Shown here: piece after piece, positions 24,549 through 34,009 of the stretch | How positions within the stretch are numbered: position 1 is the first letter of the stretch | How the letters are laid out: each line of letters begins with the position of its first letter | Origin: Sphingomonas sp. PAMC 26621 | GTDB taxonomy: Bacteria; Pseudomonadota; Alphaproteobacteria; Sphingomonadales; Sphingomonadaceae | DNA: 64,000 nucleotides | Assembly: GCF_000251145.1 (NCBI RefSeq) | Contig: NZ_AIDW01000020.1 | Coordinates: 1 to 64,000, forward strand | Direction: 5' to 3' | Made by a program: the position numbers and the translations under genes | Notes under the pieces: model-generated | Seen by the model: only the letters and a program-made list of their open reading frames with translations | The model's database searches: none | Told to the model about the DNA's origin: nothing

Positions 24549-25319
24549 ATGGCACGCCGAAAGACCGCTTCATATTCCAACGCGCGGGGCGGCAATCGCC
24601 GCGCCCCCGCTCGCCGCACAAGCGGTTCGAGTGGAGGTGCTTTGCGCCGCGTGTTCGGCTGGATCATCAAGGGCGTGCTTGCCTTCGTTGTACTTTCGCT
24701 CGTCATGGTCGGCGTTTACCGGTTCGTCCCACCACCGATCACGCTGACGATGCTTGGCGACGCGGTCGCCGGGCACGGTATCGACAAGTCCTGGATGCCG
24801 CTCTCGCGGATCGACCCCAACATGGCGCGCGCTGCGATCGCGGGCGAGGATTCGCGGTTCTGCACGCATAACGGCTTCGACGTGCACGCGATCGAGACCG
24901 CGTTCGCGCGCAACGCGCGGGGCGGACGGATCCGCGGCGGCTCGACGATCAGCCAGCAGACCGCAAAGAACGTCTTCCTGATCCAGGGCGGTGGGTATCC
25001 GCGCAAGGCGCTGGAAGCGTATTTTACGCTACTGATCGAGACGATCTGGGGCAAGCGCCGGATTATGGAAGTCTATCTCAACGTCGCGGAGACGGGGATC
25101 GGCACGTACGGCGTCAACGCGGGAGCCCAGCGCTACTTCGGCCACGATGCCTCGCACATGACGCCGAGCGAAGCGGGCCGGATGGCGGCGGTCTTCCCGC
25201 AGCCCAAGAAACGCGCGGCGATCGCGCCGAGCGGCTTCACCCGCCGTCACGGCAACGCGATCACTCGCCGGGTGGGCGTCGTCCGCAACGACGGGCTGGA
25301 TTCGTGTTTGCGGGGGTGA
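24549..25319 (+). CDS. mtgA: Monofunctional peptidoglycan glycosyltransferase MtgA
   Basis: Polymerises lipid II into glycan strands (GT51). 256 aa: a basic Arg/Ser/Gly-rich cytoplasmic start (residues 1-34), one membrane anchor (VFGWIIKGVLAFVVLSLVMV), and the GT51 domain with catalytic Glu in AAIAGEDSRFCTHNGFD, the second motif GGSTISQQTAKNVFLIQG, the KALEAYFTLLIE element and KRRIMEVYLNVAETG. No transpeptidase domain follows, which defines the monofunctional form. Located 58 nt after rpoH. Confidence 0.95.
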   Translation: MARRKTASYSNARGGNRRAPARRTSGSSGGALRRVFGWIIKGVLAFVVLSLVMVGVYRFVPPPITLTMLGDAVAGHGIDKSWMPLSRIDPNMARAAIAGEDSRFCTHNGFDVHAIETAFARNARGGRIRGGSTISQQTAKNVFLIQGGGYPRKALEAYFTLLIETIWGKRRIMEVYLNVAETGIGTYGVNAGAQRYFGHDASHMTPSEAGRMAAVFPQPKKRAAIAPSGFTRRHGNAITRRVGVVRNDGLDSCLRG

Positions 25320-25345
25320 AGCCATCGACCGAGCACCCTCCTCTA

Positions 25346-25439
25346 CCGTCACCCTGAACTTGTTTCAGGGTCCACCGCGCCCCAAGTCCGGTCCGTGCCG
25401 GTTTCACGGTGGATGCTGAAACAAGTTCAGCATGACGGG
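25346..25439. repeat. Palindromic element, family C
   Basis: Left part CACCCTGAACTTGTTTCAGG and right part GCTGAAACAAGTTCAGCATG are imperfect inverted repeats; the stems CTGAACTTGTTTCAG and CTGAAACAAGTTCAG are exact complements. About 35 nt lie between them. The type is common in sphingomonads and other alphaproteobacteria. It fills the convergent gap between mtgA and the 79-residue membrane protein. A single GC arm near 25545-25566 may be a trace of family A. Confidence 0.85.
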
Positions 25440-25570
25440 AATTGGGACTGGCGGATGCTAGCCTAGCGTCGGCCGAGGTCACCTCGTCGGGGCGGCAGCA
25501 CCGGCAGTACGGCACTCCGTAGCACCGCCCGGATAACGACCCGGCCCCGGCATCCGCCGGGGCGACGCCA

Positions 25571-25810
25571 TCACTTCCCGTCGGTCGTCTTCTCAGCGCT
25601 GTCGCCGATCTTCTTCGCGCTGTCGCCGACATCCTTCGCCGCGCCGGAAATCGCGTCGGTGCGGATGTTGTCGTTCTGGCTGCGATTGAACAGATAGAAC
25701 GCCCCAACCACGACCGCGATCAGCAGCACGATGCCGATCAGGATCCCACCACCGCTCCCGCGGCGTTCGATGACGGTCGTGTGCGGCGTCTCGGTGATCT
25801 TGTCGCTCAT
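25571..25810 (-). CDS. Small membrane protein, unknown function
   Basis: 79 aa. Polar start (MSDKITETPHTTVIERRGSG), one membrane helix (ILIGIVLLIAVVVGAFYLF), then a polar tail with a near-repeat AKDVGDSAKK / IGDSAEKT. GGAG upstream of the ATG at 25810. The layout suggests a single-pass inner-membrane protein with the C-terminus probably outside. No family recognised. Located 72 nt downstream of the YbaB gene on the same strand. Confidence 0.75.
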   Translation of the reverse strand: MSDKITETPHTTVIERRGSGGGILIGIVLLIAVVVGAFYLFNRSQNDNIRTDAISGAAKDVGDSAKKIGDSAEKTTDGK

Positions 25811-25882
25811 GCTTGTCCTCCTGTTATGAACCTGGAGGACGAAACACGAGCAACGTCAGATAGTTCCGGAGGCGAACCGACT

Positions 25883-26206
25883 TCAGAACGGCAGCTTGAA
25901 ACCCGGCGGAAGCGGGATGCCGCTCGTCATCTTGGCCATTTCTGCACCCGATGCAGCGTCTGCCTTGGCCTTGGCGTCGTTGAACGCCGCGACGACGAGG
26001 TCCTCGACCATCTGCTTCTCGCTTGGCTGGAGCAGTGATTCATCGATCGTGATCCCGATGATCCGGCCCTTGGCCGAGGCCTGGACCTTGACCAGGCCGC
26101 CACCGGCAGCGCCCTCGACCTCGATCTTGTCGAGCCCGTCCTGCGCCTTCGCCAGCTCGTTCTGGACGTTCTGCGCCATCGCCATGATGTCTTCGATACT
26201 GTTCAT
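25883..26206 (-). CDS. YbaB/EbfC-family nucleoid-associated protein
   Basis: 107 aa. It forms DNA-binding dimers in studied members. Visible: the N-terminal helix MNSIEDIMAMAQNVQNELAK, the core GLVKVQASAKGRIIGITIDE, and the GIPLPPGFKLPF end. Its ATG at 26206 overlaps the dnaX stop by 4 nt; dnaX-ybaB (often with recR) is a widely conserved pair. Confidence 0.92.
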   Translation of the reverse strand: MNSIEDIMAMAQNVQNELAKAQDGLDKIEVEGAAGGGLVKVQASAKGRIIGITIDESLLQPSEKQMVEDLVVAAFNDAKAKADAASGAEMAKMTSGIPLPPGFKLPF

Positions 26207-27875
26207 GCACTCATGCTCCGTTGCGCCGCCAACAGGCGGTCGATTTCGGTTTCGGGTAAGCTCGCGTCGGGGAACGCTTCAAGCGCCGCGGCGATCACCG
26301 GGGTCGCAAGAATTTCCGCCTTGAACGCCTCGCGCCGCGCGGCTTCCGCCTCGCGGATCGTCGGCGCGCCGACGGTCGGCGCGGTGGTGATCCGCCACAT
26401 CCGCCCGGTAATCTGCTTGAGCGACGCGCCAAGCTCGCCGATCAGGTCGCTCGGCAAGGGGCGCGACGAACTCAGCACCAGCTCGACGTCGACGATGCTG
26501 ATCATGCTGGCGTGGTGCACCAGCCGCGACGCGAGCGCCAGTTGGCCGACCGACTCGAGCAGCGTGACGATCGCCTCGATCGACTGCGGCATCGCCGCGG
26601 CGGCGGGTTCGCTGAGCGCAGGCGCAGGCGCAGGTGCGACAGGCGTGGCGACGACCGGCGGCGCGCCGTTCTGGATCATCCGCGCAAGTTCGCCGGGATC
26701 GGGCAGCGTCGATGCATGGACCAGCCGCAGCAACGCCATTTCGCACGCTTCGATCGGCAGCGCGGCACGGCCCACTTCCTCATGCCCCTTGAGCAGCAAC
26801 TGCCACAACCGGTGCAGCGCCGCGAACGACAGGGTCCCGCTCCACGCCTCGAGCGCGGCGCGCTCCTCGGTCGCCTGCCCCGCCTCGGCGGCGGCCCCCA
26901 GCTTGACCAACGTCGTCGCGTGAACCGTCTCGAGCAACCCGCGCAGCACGCCGAGTGGATCGACCCCAAGGTCATATTGCCGCCGCAACGCCGCCAGCGC
27001 GCCGAGCGCATCGCCTGCGAGCAGCAGCGCCATCATGTCGCGGATCGCGCCGCGATCGGACAAGCCGAGCATGTCGCGCACCGCGGCGGCGTTGACCTGG
27101 CCGCCCTCCATGTCGGCATGCGCAATCGCCTGGTCGAGGATCGACAGACCGTCGCGCGCCGAGCCTTCGGCCGCGCGCGCGATCAGCCCCAGCGCCTCGG
27201 GTTCCGCCGAAACGCCCTCCGCCTCGACCACCCGCGCGAAATGGTCCGCGAGCTTCTCCGCCGGGATACGGCGCAGGTCGAACCGCTGGCACCGCGACAG
27301 CACCGTCACCGGCACCTTGTTGACCTCGGTCGTCGCGAGCACGAACTTCACGCCCTCGGCCGGCTCCTCCAGCGTCTTCAGCAGCGCATTGAACGCGTTC
27401 TTCGACAGCATGTGGACTTCGTCGATGATGTAGATCTTGTAGCGCGCGACGAACGCGGTCATCCGCGACGCGTCGATCACCGCGGCATGTCGTCGACGCC
27501 GGTGTGGCTTGCGGCGTCCATCTCGATCACGTCAATGTGCCGCCCCTCGGCGATCCCGACGCACGGCTCGCAAACGCCGCACGGATCGATCGTTGGGCCG
27601 CCGTTGCCGTCCGGACCGATGCAGTTGAGCGCCTTCGCCAGCAACCGCGCGGTCGACGTCTTGCCGACCCCGCGGACGCCCGTCAGCAGAAACGCATGCG
27701 CAAGCCGCTGGCGGCGGATCGCATTGCCCAGCGTCGTCACCATCGCATCCTGCCCGATCAGCTCGGCGAAGGTCTGCGGGCGATATTTGCGCGCGAGGAC
27801 GCGATACGCGTCCTTGGAAACGGGCTGCGGCGGTGCGCCCAGGTCGAAGCCGGGAGGATCGATGGAGTCGGACAT
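26203..27875 (-). CDS. dnaX: DNA polymerase III gamma/tau subunit DnaX, reading frame broken by an apparent one-base deletion
   Basis: Clamp-loader ATPase subunit. The first part (27875-27477) reads YRVLARKYRPQTFAELIGQD, Walker A GVRGVGKTST, and the zinc cysteines CGVCEPC with C89, up to ASHTGVDDMPR and a stop. The second part (from about 27480) resumes in another frame with VIDASRMTAFVARYKIYIID, Walker B IIDEVHML, SRCQRFDLRRI and the tau-like tail. Inserting one base in ATGCCGCGGTG near 27485 would restore a continuous protein of about 557 aa. The break lies between Walker A and Walker B, so neither fragment would work alone. dnaX is essential, so a sequencing or assembly error is the likeliest cause. 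It overlaps ybaB. Confidence 0.9.
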
Positions 27876-27917
27876 TGCCGTCTATCTAGAGCGGCAGCGC
27901 GCACGATGTAAGGGAAA

Positions 27918-27949
27918 GCTTTGGCGGAGCTAGCACTCTACGCCAAAGC
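27918..27949 (-). terminator. Hairpin downstream of SRP RNA
   Basis: On the minus strand GCTTTGGCG pairs exactly with CGCCAAAGC across 14 nt, followed by TTTCCCTT. It sits at the 3' end of the SRP RNA gene and just before dnaX. Confidence 0.6.
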
Positions 27950-28051
27950 AGCGGTGGGAGCCGGAACGACCCGCGGCGAAATCGTTGTGGCTGCTGCCTT
28001 CCGGCCCTGACCAAGTTGGCGACGACCACGTCCGCCCGACTCCCGCGCTGC
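27948..28051 (-). ncRNA. ffs: SRP RNA, small (4.5S) type
   Basis: RNA core of the signal recognition particle, binding the Ffh M domain. The minus strand carries the conserved apical loop words CAACTTGGTCAGGGCCGGAA followed by GGCAGCAGCCACAA. Flanks pair (AGCG and GGGAG on the 5' side with CTCCC and CGCT on the 3' side), giving a single hairpin of about 104 nt. Ends are set by pairing and are approximate. Confidence 0.93.
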
Positions 28052-28085
28052 CTATGGCGGGGTCGGGCGGAAGGATCAAGAGGGC

Positions 28086-28304
28086 TTAGCGGCGGACCGT
28101 CCGGCAGATGCGGACCTGGCGGTGACCGCGACGTTCCATCCGGCACACCTTGCGCGACCGATAGTTCGGGCGATGGCGATCGACATGGACGGTGCGCGTC
28201 ACGACGCGGTCACGGCGATCGTGGCGATCCTGCGCGCTGGCGGCGGCCGGGGCGAGTGCACTGGCGGCAATCAGACCGGCGGACAGGAGGGCGAACAATT
28301 TCAT
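28086..28304 (-). CDS. Small exported Arg-rich protein
   Basis: 72 aa from ATG 28304, with GGAG 8 nt upstream; a longer frame adds only ten non-conserved residues. A clear signal peptide (MKLFALLSAGLIAASALAPA, cleavage likely after ASA) is followed by about 48 residues extremely rich in Arg, His and Val, with two cysteines (KVCRMERRGHRQVRICRTV) that could form a disulfide. Net charge is strongly positive, so binding to the anionic envelope is plausible. No family recognised. Confidence 0.75.
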   Translation of the reverse strand: MKLFALLSAGLIAASALAPAAASAQDRHDRRDRVVTRTVHVDRHRPNYRSRKVCRMERRGHRQVRICRTVRR

Positions 28305-28347
28305 GGCAAGTCTCCGTAGGTACCCGGATGGCACGCAAGCGTAATGA

Positions 28348-28680
28348 TCAGCCGCGTTGCATGTTCCGAGATTCCGGCGGAATCGCGACCGTTATCCGAT
28401 CCATGGCCGCCGTCAGGACGATCTGGCAGGCAAGCCGGCTGGTCCGCGTTGCCCCCGATGCGAGATCGAGCATATCCTCTTCCACCGCGCTTGCGGGCGG
28501 CACCGCATCGAAATCGGCCGAAGCGAGGATCACATGGCAGGTCGAGCACGCCATCTGCCCCTCGCACGTTCCCTCGAGCGGCTGGTCCGCAAGCTGCGCG
28601 ACTCGCAGCAGGCTGTCACCCGCTTCCGCCACGACCTCGCGCACGCCGCCATCGCGCTCGACGAACCGGACACGAATCAT
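28348..28680 (-). CDS. fdx: [2Fe-2S] ferredoxin, adrenodoxin/ISC type
   Basis: Electron donor for iron-sulfur assembly or other redox steps. 110 aa from ATG 28680. The four cluster cysteines follow the ISC-type spacing: C39 and C45-x2-C48 in GTCEGQMACSTCHVIL, and C85 in RLACQI. The ATGA start overlaps the stop of the cysteine desulfurase before it, so the ferredoxin is made together with the two desulfurases. Confidence 0.92.
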   Translation of the reverse strand: MIRVRFVERDGGVREVVAEAGDSLLRVAQLADQPLEGTCEGQMACSTCHVILASADFDAVPPASAVEEDMLDLASGATRTSRLACQIVLTAAMDRITVAIPPESRNMQRG

Positions 28681-29759
28681 GCTGCCATCCTTTGTAAATC
28701 TGCGGCAACGACGATCCGGTCGATCGCCTCGGTCAGCGCGGTCGGATCGGTATAGCGCCCGAACCCGAGCCGGATGCTCGAGCGCGCCTGTGCCTCGCTG
28801 AGTCCGATCGCGCGGAGCACGTGGCTCGACCGCCCCGATCCGCTCGCGCACGCCGAGCCCGCCGAAAAGGCGATGTCGCGCAGGTCGGACATCAGCCGCG
28901 CGCCATCGAGGCCATCGCGGCGGATGTTGAGGTTGCCGGGATAGCGGTGCTCGACCGATCCGTTGATCTGCCAGCCGTCACCGAGACGCTCGACCGCGAG
29001 TCGCCACAGCCCTGCGATATGCGCGGAAGCGGCGGCATATTCGCGCGCCATCAGATCTGCCGCAACACCGAACCCGGCACAAAGCGCCGGCGACAGCGTT
29101 CCCGAACGACCGAGCGCCTCCTGCCCCCCGCCATGCATGAACGGGTCGAGCGCGACCCCGTCGCGGACATACAGCGCGCCGATCCCTTTCGGCCCGTGGA
29201 TCTTGTGCGCCGAGATCGCCACGAAATCGGCCCCCGCTGGCAGATCGATCCGCCCGACGCCCTGCACCGCGTCGCACAGGAACCGCGCCCCGGCGGCCTG
29301 CGCCATGTTCCCCAATGCCAACGTCGGCTGGACCACGCCGATCTCGTTATTGACGAGCATCGCCGCGACCAGCCCGACTCCGGGGACGATCGCCGCCTCG
29401 GCGACATCGCGGTCGACCAGTCCGTCCGACCCGACGGGCAAAATCGTCACCGATCGTCCGCTCGCGCGCGCGGTGTCGAGCACCGCGGCATGTTCGGTCG
29501 CAATCGTGACGATCGGCCCGGTCGTCCCCTTGATCGCCCAGTTGAGCGCTTCGGTCGCGCCGCTGGTGAACGCGACACGCCCATGCGGCGGCAGCAGCGT
29601 CGCGAGCTGTGCCCGGGCATGCTCGACCACCGCCTTGGCCTTGCGCCCCGCGGCATGCGGCGAATGCGGGTTGGCATGCTGGTCGCGCAGCCACGGCAGC
29701 ATCGCGTCGAGCGATTCCGGCGCAAGCGGGGTGGTCGCCTGATAATCGAGGTACGTCAT
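28677..29759 (-). CDS. Cysteine desulfurase, NifS/IscS family, second of two in tandem
   Basis: PLP enzyme that takes sulfur from cysteine. 360 aa from ATG 29759 (MTYLDYQATTPLAPESLDAM). PLP Lys is K186 (AISAHKIHGPKG), the cofactor contacts include E90/H91 (ATEHAAV) and D163/Q166 (LCDAVQG), and the active-site Cys is C304 (SAGSACASGSG). All key residues are intact. It overlaps the upstream paralogue and downstream ferredoxin by 4 nt each. The long Cys loop (SSHVLRAIG) marks group I (IscS/NifS-like). Confidence 0.93.
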   Translation of the reverse strand: MTYLDYQATTPLAPESLDAMLPWLRDQHANPHSPHAAGRKAKAVVEHARAQLATLLPPHGRVAFTSGATEALNWAIKGTTGPIVTIATEHAAVLDTARASGRSVTILPVGSDGLVDRDVAEAAIVPGVGLVAAMLVNNEIGVVQPTLALGNMAQAAGARFLCDAVQGVGRIDLPAGADFVAISAHKIHGPKGIGALYVRDGVALDPFMHGGGQEALGRSGTLSPALCAGFGVAADLMAREYAAASAHIAGLWRLAVERLGDGWQINGSVEHRYPGNLNIRRDGLDGARLMSDLRDIAFSAGSACASGSGRSSHVLRAIGLSEAQARSSIRLGFGRYTDPTALTEAIDRIVVAADLQRMAA

Positions 29760-30850
29760 GCCGCCCCCAGCAAGTCGAGCCCGCGCGCGGAACGGGCGAC
29801 GCTGCGCCACTCGGCCACGAACCGGTCGACATCCGCCGCCGACGTGCCACGCCCGAAACTCACCCGGATCACTTCGCGCGACGCGGCGACGTCCCAGCCC
29901 ATCGCGCCGAGGACATGGCTCGGCTTCATGCTCCCCGAGGAACAGGCGCTCCCCGCCGAGACCGCGATCCCCGCCATGTCGAAGCGGATCAACTGCGTCG
30001 CGGCGGCGAGCCCGGGCAGGCGATACGATCCGATCGCGGGGTGACGCTCGGCCTGCGGCGCGACCACGACGCCCCCCGACCGGACGATCGCATCGTCGAG
30101 CCTGGCGCGCAGCAGTGCCATCCCGGCGACGTCCTCGGGCTCGCGCAGCGCGGCGGCATAGCCGAGCGCGCCGGGCAGGTTCTCGGTCCCGCCGCGATAG
30201 CCGCGTTCCTGCCCGCCGGTCGGGGTGAGCGTCGCCAGATCCCGCACGAGCAGCGCGCCGATCCCCGGCGGCCCGCCACGCTTGTGCGCCGACAGCGTGA
30301 CGAAATCGGCCTGCTCCGCGACCGTGCCATCGACCCCCGGGGGCATTTGTGCGGCGTCGACCAGCAGCAGCCCGCCTGCCGCGTGGACGATGTCAGCGAT
30401 CGCGGCGATCGGCTGGCGCACCCCGGTCTCGCTGTTCGCCCATTGCACCGCGACCAGCGCGCCATCGCCCGCCAGCAGCATCTTGAGCGCGTTCAGATCG
30501 AGCACGCCGAGCGAGTCGACCGGAACCACGTCGGCGGCGGGCGCGGCGCGAATGACCGCGTCATGCTCCACCGAGGAGATCAGCCGCCGAGGCGGTGTTG
30601 CGCGTGTCAGCGCGATCCCGAGCGCTTCGCTCGCCCCGCTGGTGAGGAGCGTTTCCCCGCGCCAGCCATAGGCACTGCCGATCGTCCGCCGCGCCTCCTC
30701 AAGCGCGGCGCGGGCCGCGCGCCCCTCGCTGTGCGGCGACGACGGATTGGCCCATGCCGACATCCCCCGCGCAACGGCCTCCGCCGCGACGGGCAGGATC
30801 GGCGTCGTCGCGGCATGGTCGAGATACAGGCGGGGCGGCATTATCGGCAT
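29756..30850 (-). CDS. Cysteine desulfurase, NifS/IscS family, first of two in tandem
   Basis: 364 aa; ATG 30850, with an alternative ATG three codons later. PLP Lys K190 (LSAHKRGGPPG), D165/Q168 (LVDAAQ), H96 (VEHDAV) and active Cys C303 (SAGSACSSGSMKPSHVL) are present, so it looks active. It differs strongly from the neighbouring copy, so the pair is old rather than a recent duplication. There is no ribosome-binding site of note. It heads the three-gene run desulfurase-desulfurase-ferredoxin and is divergent from an alpha/beta hydrolase. Confidence 0.93.
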   Translation of the reverse strand: MPIMPPRLYLDHAATTPILPVAAEAVARGMSAWANPSSPHSEGRAARAALEEARRTIGSAYGWRGETLLTSGASEALGIALTRATPPRRLISSVEHDAVIRAAPAADVVPVDSLGVLDLNALKMLLAGDGALVAVQWANSETGVRQPIAAIADIVHAAGGLLLVDAAQMPPGVDGTVAEQADFVTLSAHKRGGPPGIGALLVRDLATLTPTGGQERGYRGGTENLPGALGYAAALREPEDVAGMALLRARLDDAIVRSGGVVVAPQAERHPAIGSYRLPGLAAATQLIRFDMAGIAVSAGSACSSGSMKPSHVLGAMGWDVAASREVIRVSFGRGTSAADVDRFVAEWRSVARSARGLDLLGAA

Positions 30851-30967
30851 CGAAGGGAGGGACTCGCGGCAATCATTGCGCAGACGTGCGCCATCATTGT
30901 ATAGCGCACAACTCTTCGCGCGCCCCCTCCGGGCGTGTTCCCCCGAATTTCCTTGTCAGCAGGTCCG

Positions 30968-31624
30968 ATGCCAGAAGTCATTTTCCCCGGCCCAGACGGT
31001 CGTCTCGAAGGCCGTTTCGCTCCCGCATCGCGTCCGCGCGCGCCCGTCGCGATGATCCTCCATCCGCATCCGCAGGCGGGGGGCACGATGAACAATCATA
31101 TCGTGATGGAGCTCTACAAGACCTTCCAGCGCCGCGGGTTCGCGACGTTGCGCTTCAACTTCCGCGGCGTCGGCAAGAGCCAGGGGACGTTCGACAACGG
31201 CGTCGGCGAACTTTCCGACGCGGCGAGCGCGCTCGACTGGGTCCAGAGCTTCCACCCCGAGGCGCAGACCACCTGGATCGCGGGCGTCAGCTTCGGCGCG
31301 TGGATCGGGATGCAGTTGCTGATGCGCCGCCCCGAGATCCGCGGCTTCATCTCGGTCGCGCCGCCCGCGAACATGTACGACTTCACGTTCCTGGCGCCGT
31401 GCCCGGCGAGCGGGATCATCATCCAGGGCGAGGCCGACGAGGTCGCCACCCCTGCCGCCACGCAGAAGCTGGTCGACAAGCTGCGGACGCAGAAGCACAT
31501 CACGATCAATCACGACACGATCCCCAAGGCGAACCATTTCTTCGAGCATGAAATGCCGCAGCTGATGGGGTCGGTAGACAAGTATCTCGACATGCGGCTG
31601 GATCCGAACTCGCCGATCCGCTGA
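30968..31624 (+). CDS. Alpha/beta hydrolase
   Basis: 218 aa from ATG 30968 (MPEVIFPGPDGRLEGRFAPA). An alpha/beta-hydrolase fold with HPHPQAGGTMNN (oxyanion region), FNFRGVGKSQG, nucleophile Ser in GVSFGAW, an acid in GEADEV and the catalytic His in KANHFFEHE. The sequence is of the broadly conserved 'alpha/beta hydrolase next to Fe-S genes' kind in sphingomonads, but the substrate is unknown. It is divergent from the desulfurase run with 117 nt between the starts. Confidence 0.87.
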   Translation: MPEVIFPGPDGRLEGRFAPASRPRAPVAMILHPHPQAGGTMNNHIVMELYKTFQRRGFATLRFNFRGVGKSQGTFDNGVGELSDAASALDWVQSFHPEAQTTWIAGVSFGAWIGMQLLMRRPEIRGFISVAPPANMYDFTFLAPCPASGIIIQGEADEVATPAATQKLVDKLRTQKHITINHDTIPKANHFFEHEMPQLMGSVDKYLDMRLDPNSPIR

Positions 31625-31740
31625 TCGAGCCGGGCCGGGGCAGGTTCGTGATAAGTGCGGGAGGGTATCACGCACTGTATCCCCCGGCGCGGGCCGTGGC
31701 CCAAAAGCGGTTCCAACGCGAGGGTACGTCGACGCTTCGT

Positions 31741-31787
31741 TACCCCGGCCCTCGCGATTGGGCCCCGGCCTTCGCTGGGGGGGGGCG
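31741..31787. repeat. Palindromic element, family A, degenerate copy
   Basis: TACCCCGGCCCTCGCGATTG followed by GGCCCCGGCCTTCGCTGGGG: the right arm is intact, the left arm is eroded. It lies in the 261-nt gap between convergent hydrolase and GST genes. Nothing else is recognisable in that gap. Confidence 0.6.
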
Positions 31788-31885
31788 TTGGTTGGGGGTA
31801 TCCGCGCCCCCTATGAACCCGTCATTCCGGCCCCCTTCCTTGGACGGACCCGGAATGGCGGCGTGGTCAATCCTTGCTCACACCA

Positions 31886-32518
31886 TCATGCGTAGGCGTA
31901 GGCCCCGCCCTTTTCGAGCGCCGCCTGATACGCCGGGCGCGCATGGATCTTGTCGAGCCACGCGATCGTCGCCGGACGCGTTTCGTCGAGCCCGGCGCGG
32001 CTACGCGCGGCCTCGAGCGGGAAGCTCATCATGATGTCGGCGCCGCTGATCTGATCGCCCGCGAACCACGGGCGGCTGGCGAGTTCGCTTTCGACATAGT
32101 CGAGATGGACGTCGATCATCGGCTGGATCCGCTTTGCCGCGGTCTTGCCGATCACCGGAATGCGGTTGAGCACCAGCAACAGCAACAGCGGCGGCATCAT
32201 CGATCCCTCAGCGTAATGGAGATACTGGCGGTAGCGCAGCGTGTCGTCGCGGTGCGCGGGCGGGCCCATCCGGCCATCGGCAAGCTCGACGATATAGTCG
32301 ACGATCGCGCCCGTCTCGATGATCACACGCCCTGCGTCGGCATCCTGCAGCACCGGCGACTTTCCGAGCGGGTGGATCTGCTTGAGCTCGGGCGGTGCGA
32401 GCATCGTCACCTTGTCGCGCTCGTACCGCACGATCTCATACGGGAGCGCGAGTTCCTCGAGCAGCCACAGGATTCGCTGCGAACGCGAATTTTCGAGATG
32501 ATGGACGATCAGCGTCAT
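31886..32518 (-). CDS. Glutathione S-transferase family protein
   Basis: 210 aa from ATG 32518. An N-terminal thioredoxin-like domain (MTLIVHHLENSRSQRILWLL) with Ser/Arg in the SRSQRILW helix start, the cis-Pro loop GKSPVLQD, and the glutathione gamma-Glu contact ETGAIVDYI. The C-terminal all-helical domain includes RPWFAGDQISGADIMMSFPL. It probably conjugates or reduces with glutathione in the cytoplasm; substrate unknown. Single gene. Confidence 0.88.
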   Translation of the reverse strand: MTLIVHHLENSRSQRILWLLEELALPYEIVRYERDKVTMLAPPELKQIHPLGKSPVLQDADAGRVIIETGAIVDYIVELADGRMGPPAHRDDTLRYRQYLHYAEGSMMPPLLLLLVLNRIPVIGKTAAKRIQPMIDVHLDYVESELASRPWFAGDQISGADIMMSFPLEAARSRAGLDETRPATIAWLDKIHARPAYQAALEKGGAYAYA

Positions 32519-32616
32519 GGGCTTCTCCGGAACGGGTGACGGGGGTTGATCCGCCGATACGAAACGTCGCCTCAACCTACCCAGCTTCGCCGATCGCTAC
32601 CATCCCAAACCATGAA

Positions 32617-32640
32617 GGGCCCGCCATTGCAGGCGGGCCC
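32617..32640 (-). terminator. Hairpin downstream of recA
   Basis: GGGCCCGCC and GGCGGGCCC form a perfect 9-bp stem around a 6-nt loop, 104 nt past the recA stop. The flanking T content is low (TTCATGGTTT on the minus strand), so termination strength is uncertain. Confidence 0.5.
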
Positions 32641-32743
32641 TCCCAGGTGTTCGACGGCAAAACCAGCCGTCCCGTACAATGAAAACCGCGGTGTGCACGC
32701 CGCGCCTACCACTCCGCCCGCCACCTTGCGGCCGGAGCGAACC

Positions 32744-33856
<1,113 letters not shown>

Positions 33857-33928
33857 TGGAGCCTCCCGCTAGACCGAACGCCCAGCGCGTTCAATGCATG
33901 GTGGCTATGTACTGCGTTTGTTCGATTA

Positions 33929-33943
33929 GAACAAGTAGGGAAC
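33929..33943 (-). promoter_or_regulatory. LexA (SOS) box upstream of recA
   Basis: The minus strand reads GTTCCCTACTTGTTC, an exact match to the alphaproteobacterial LexA direct repeat GTTC-N7-GTTC. It is 73 nt before the recA start, so recA is presumably LexA-repressed. Confidence 0.88.
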
Positions 33944-33973
33944 GATAACTTTCGACAGCTTCGCGGGATCGAA

Positions 33974-34003
33974 CCGTCACCCCGACGACGGCCGGGGTGA
34001 CGG
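33974..34003. repeat. Inverted repeat, family B, copy 1
   Basis: CCGTCACCCCG and CGGGGTGACGG pair exactly around 8 nt. It lies 6 nt past the stop of the SDR gene and matches the core of another hairpin at 38092-38126, so it is probably a shared 3' hairpin element. Confidence 0.7.
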
Positions 34004-34009
34004 GATCCG

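Noticed and set aside
27477..27875. Programmed frameshift in dnaX making gamma and tau
   Set aside because: The known recoding site lies far downstream of the ATPase core and needs an A-rich slippery run; here the break lies between Walker A and B in a GC-rich sequence.
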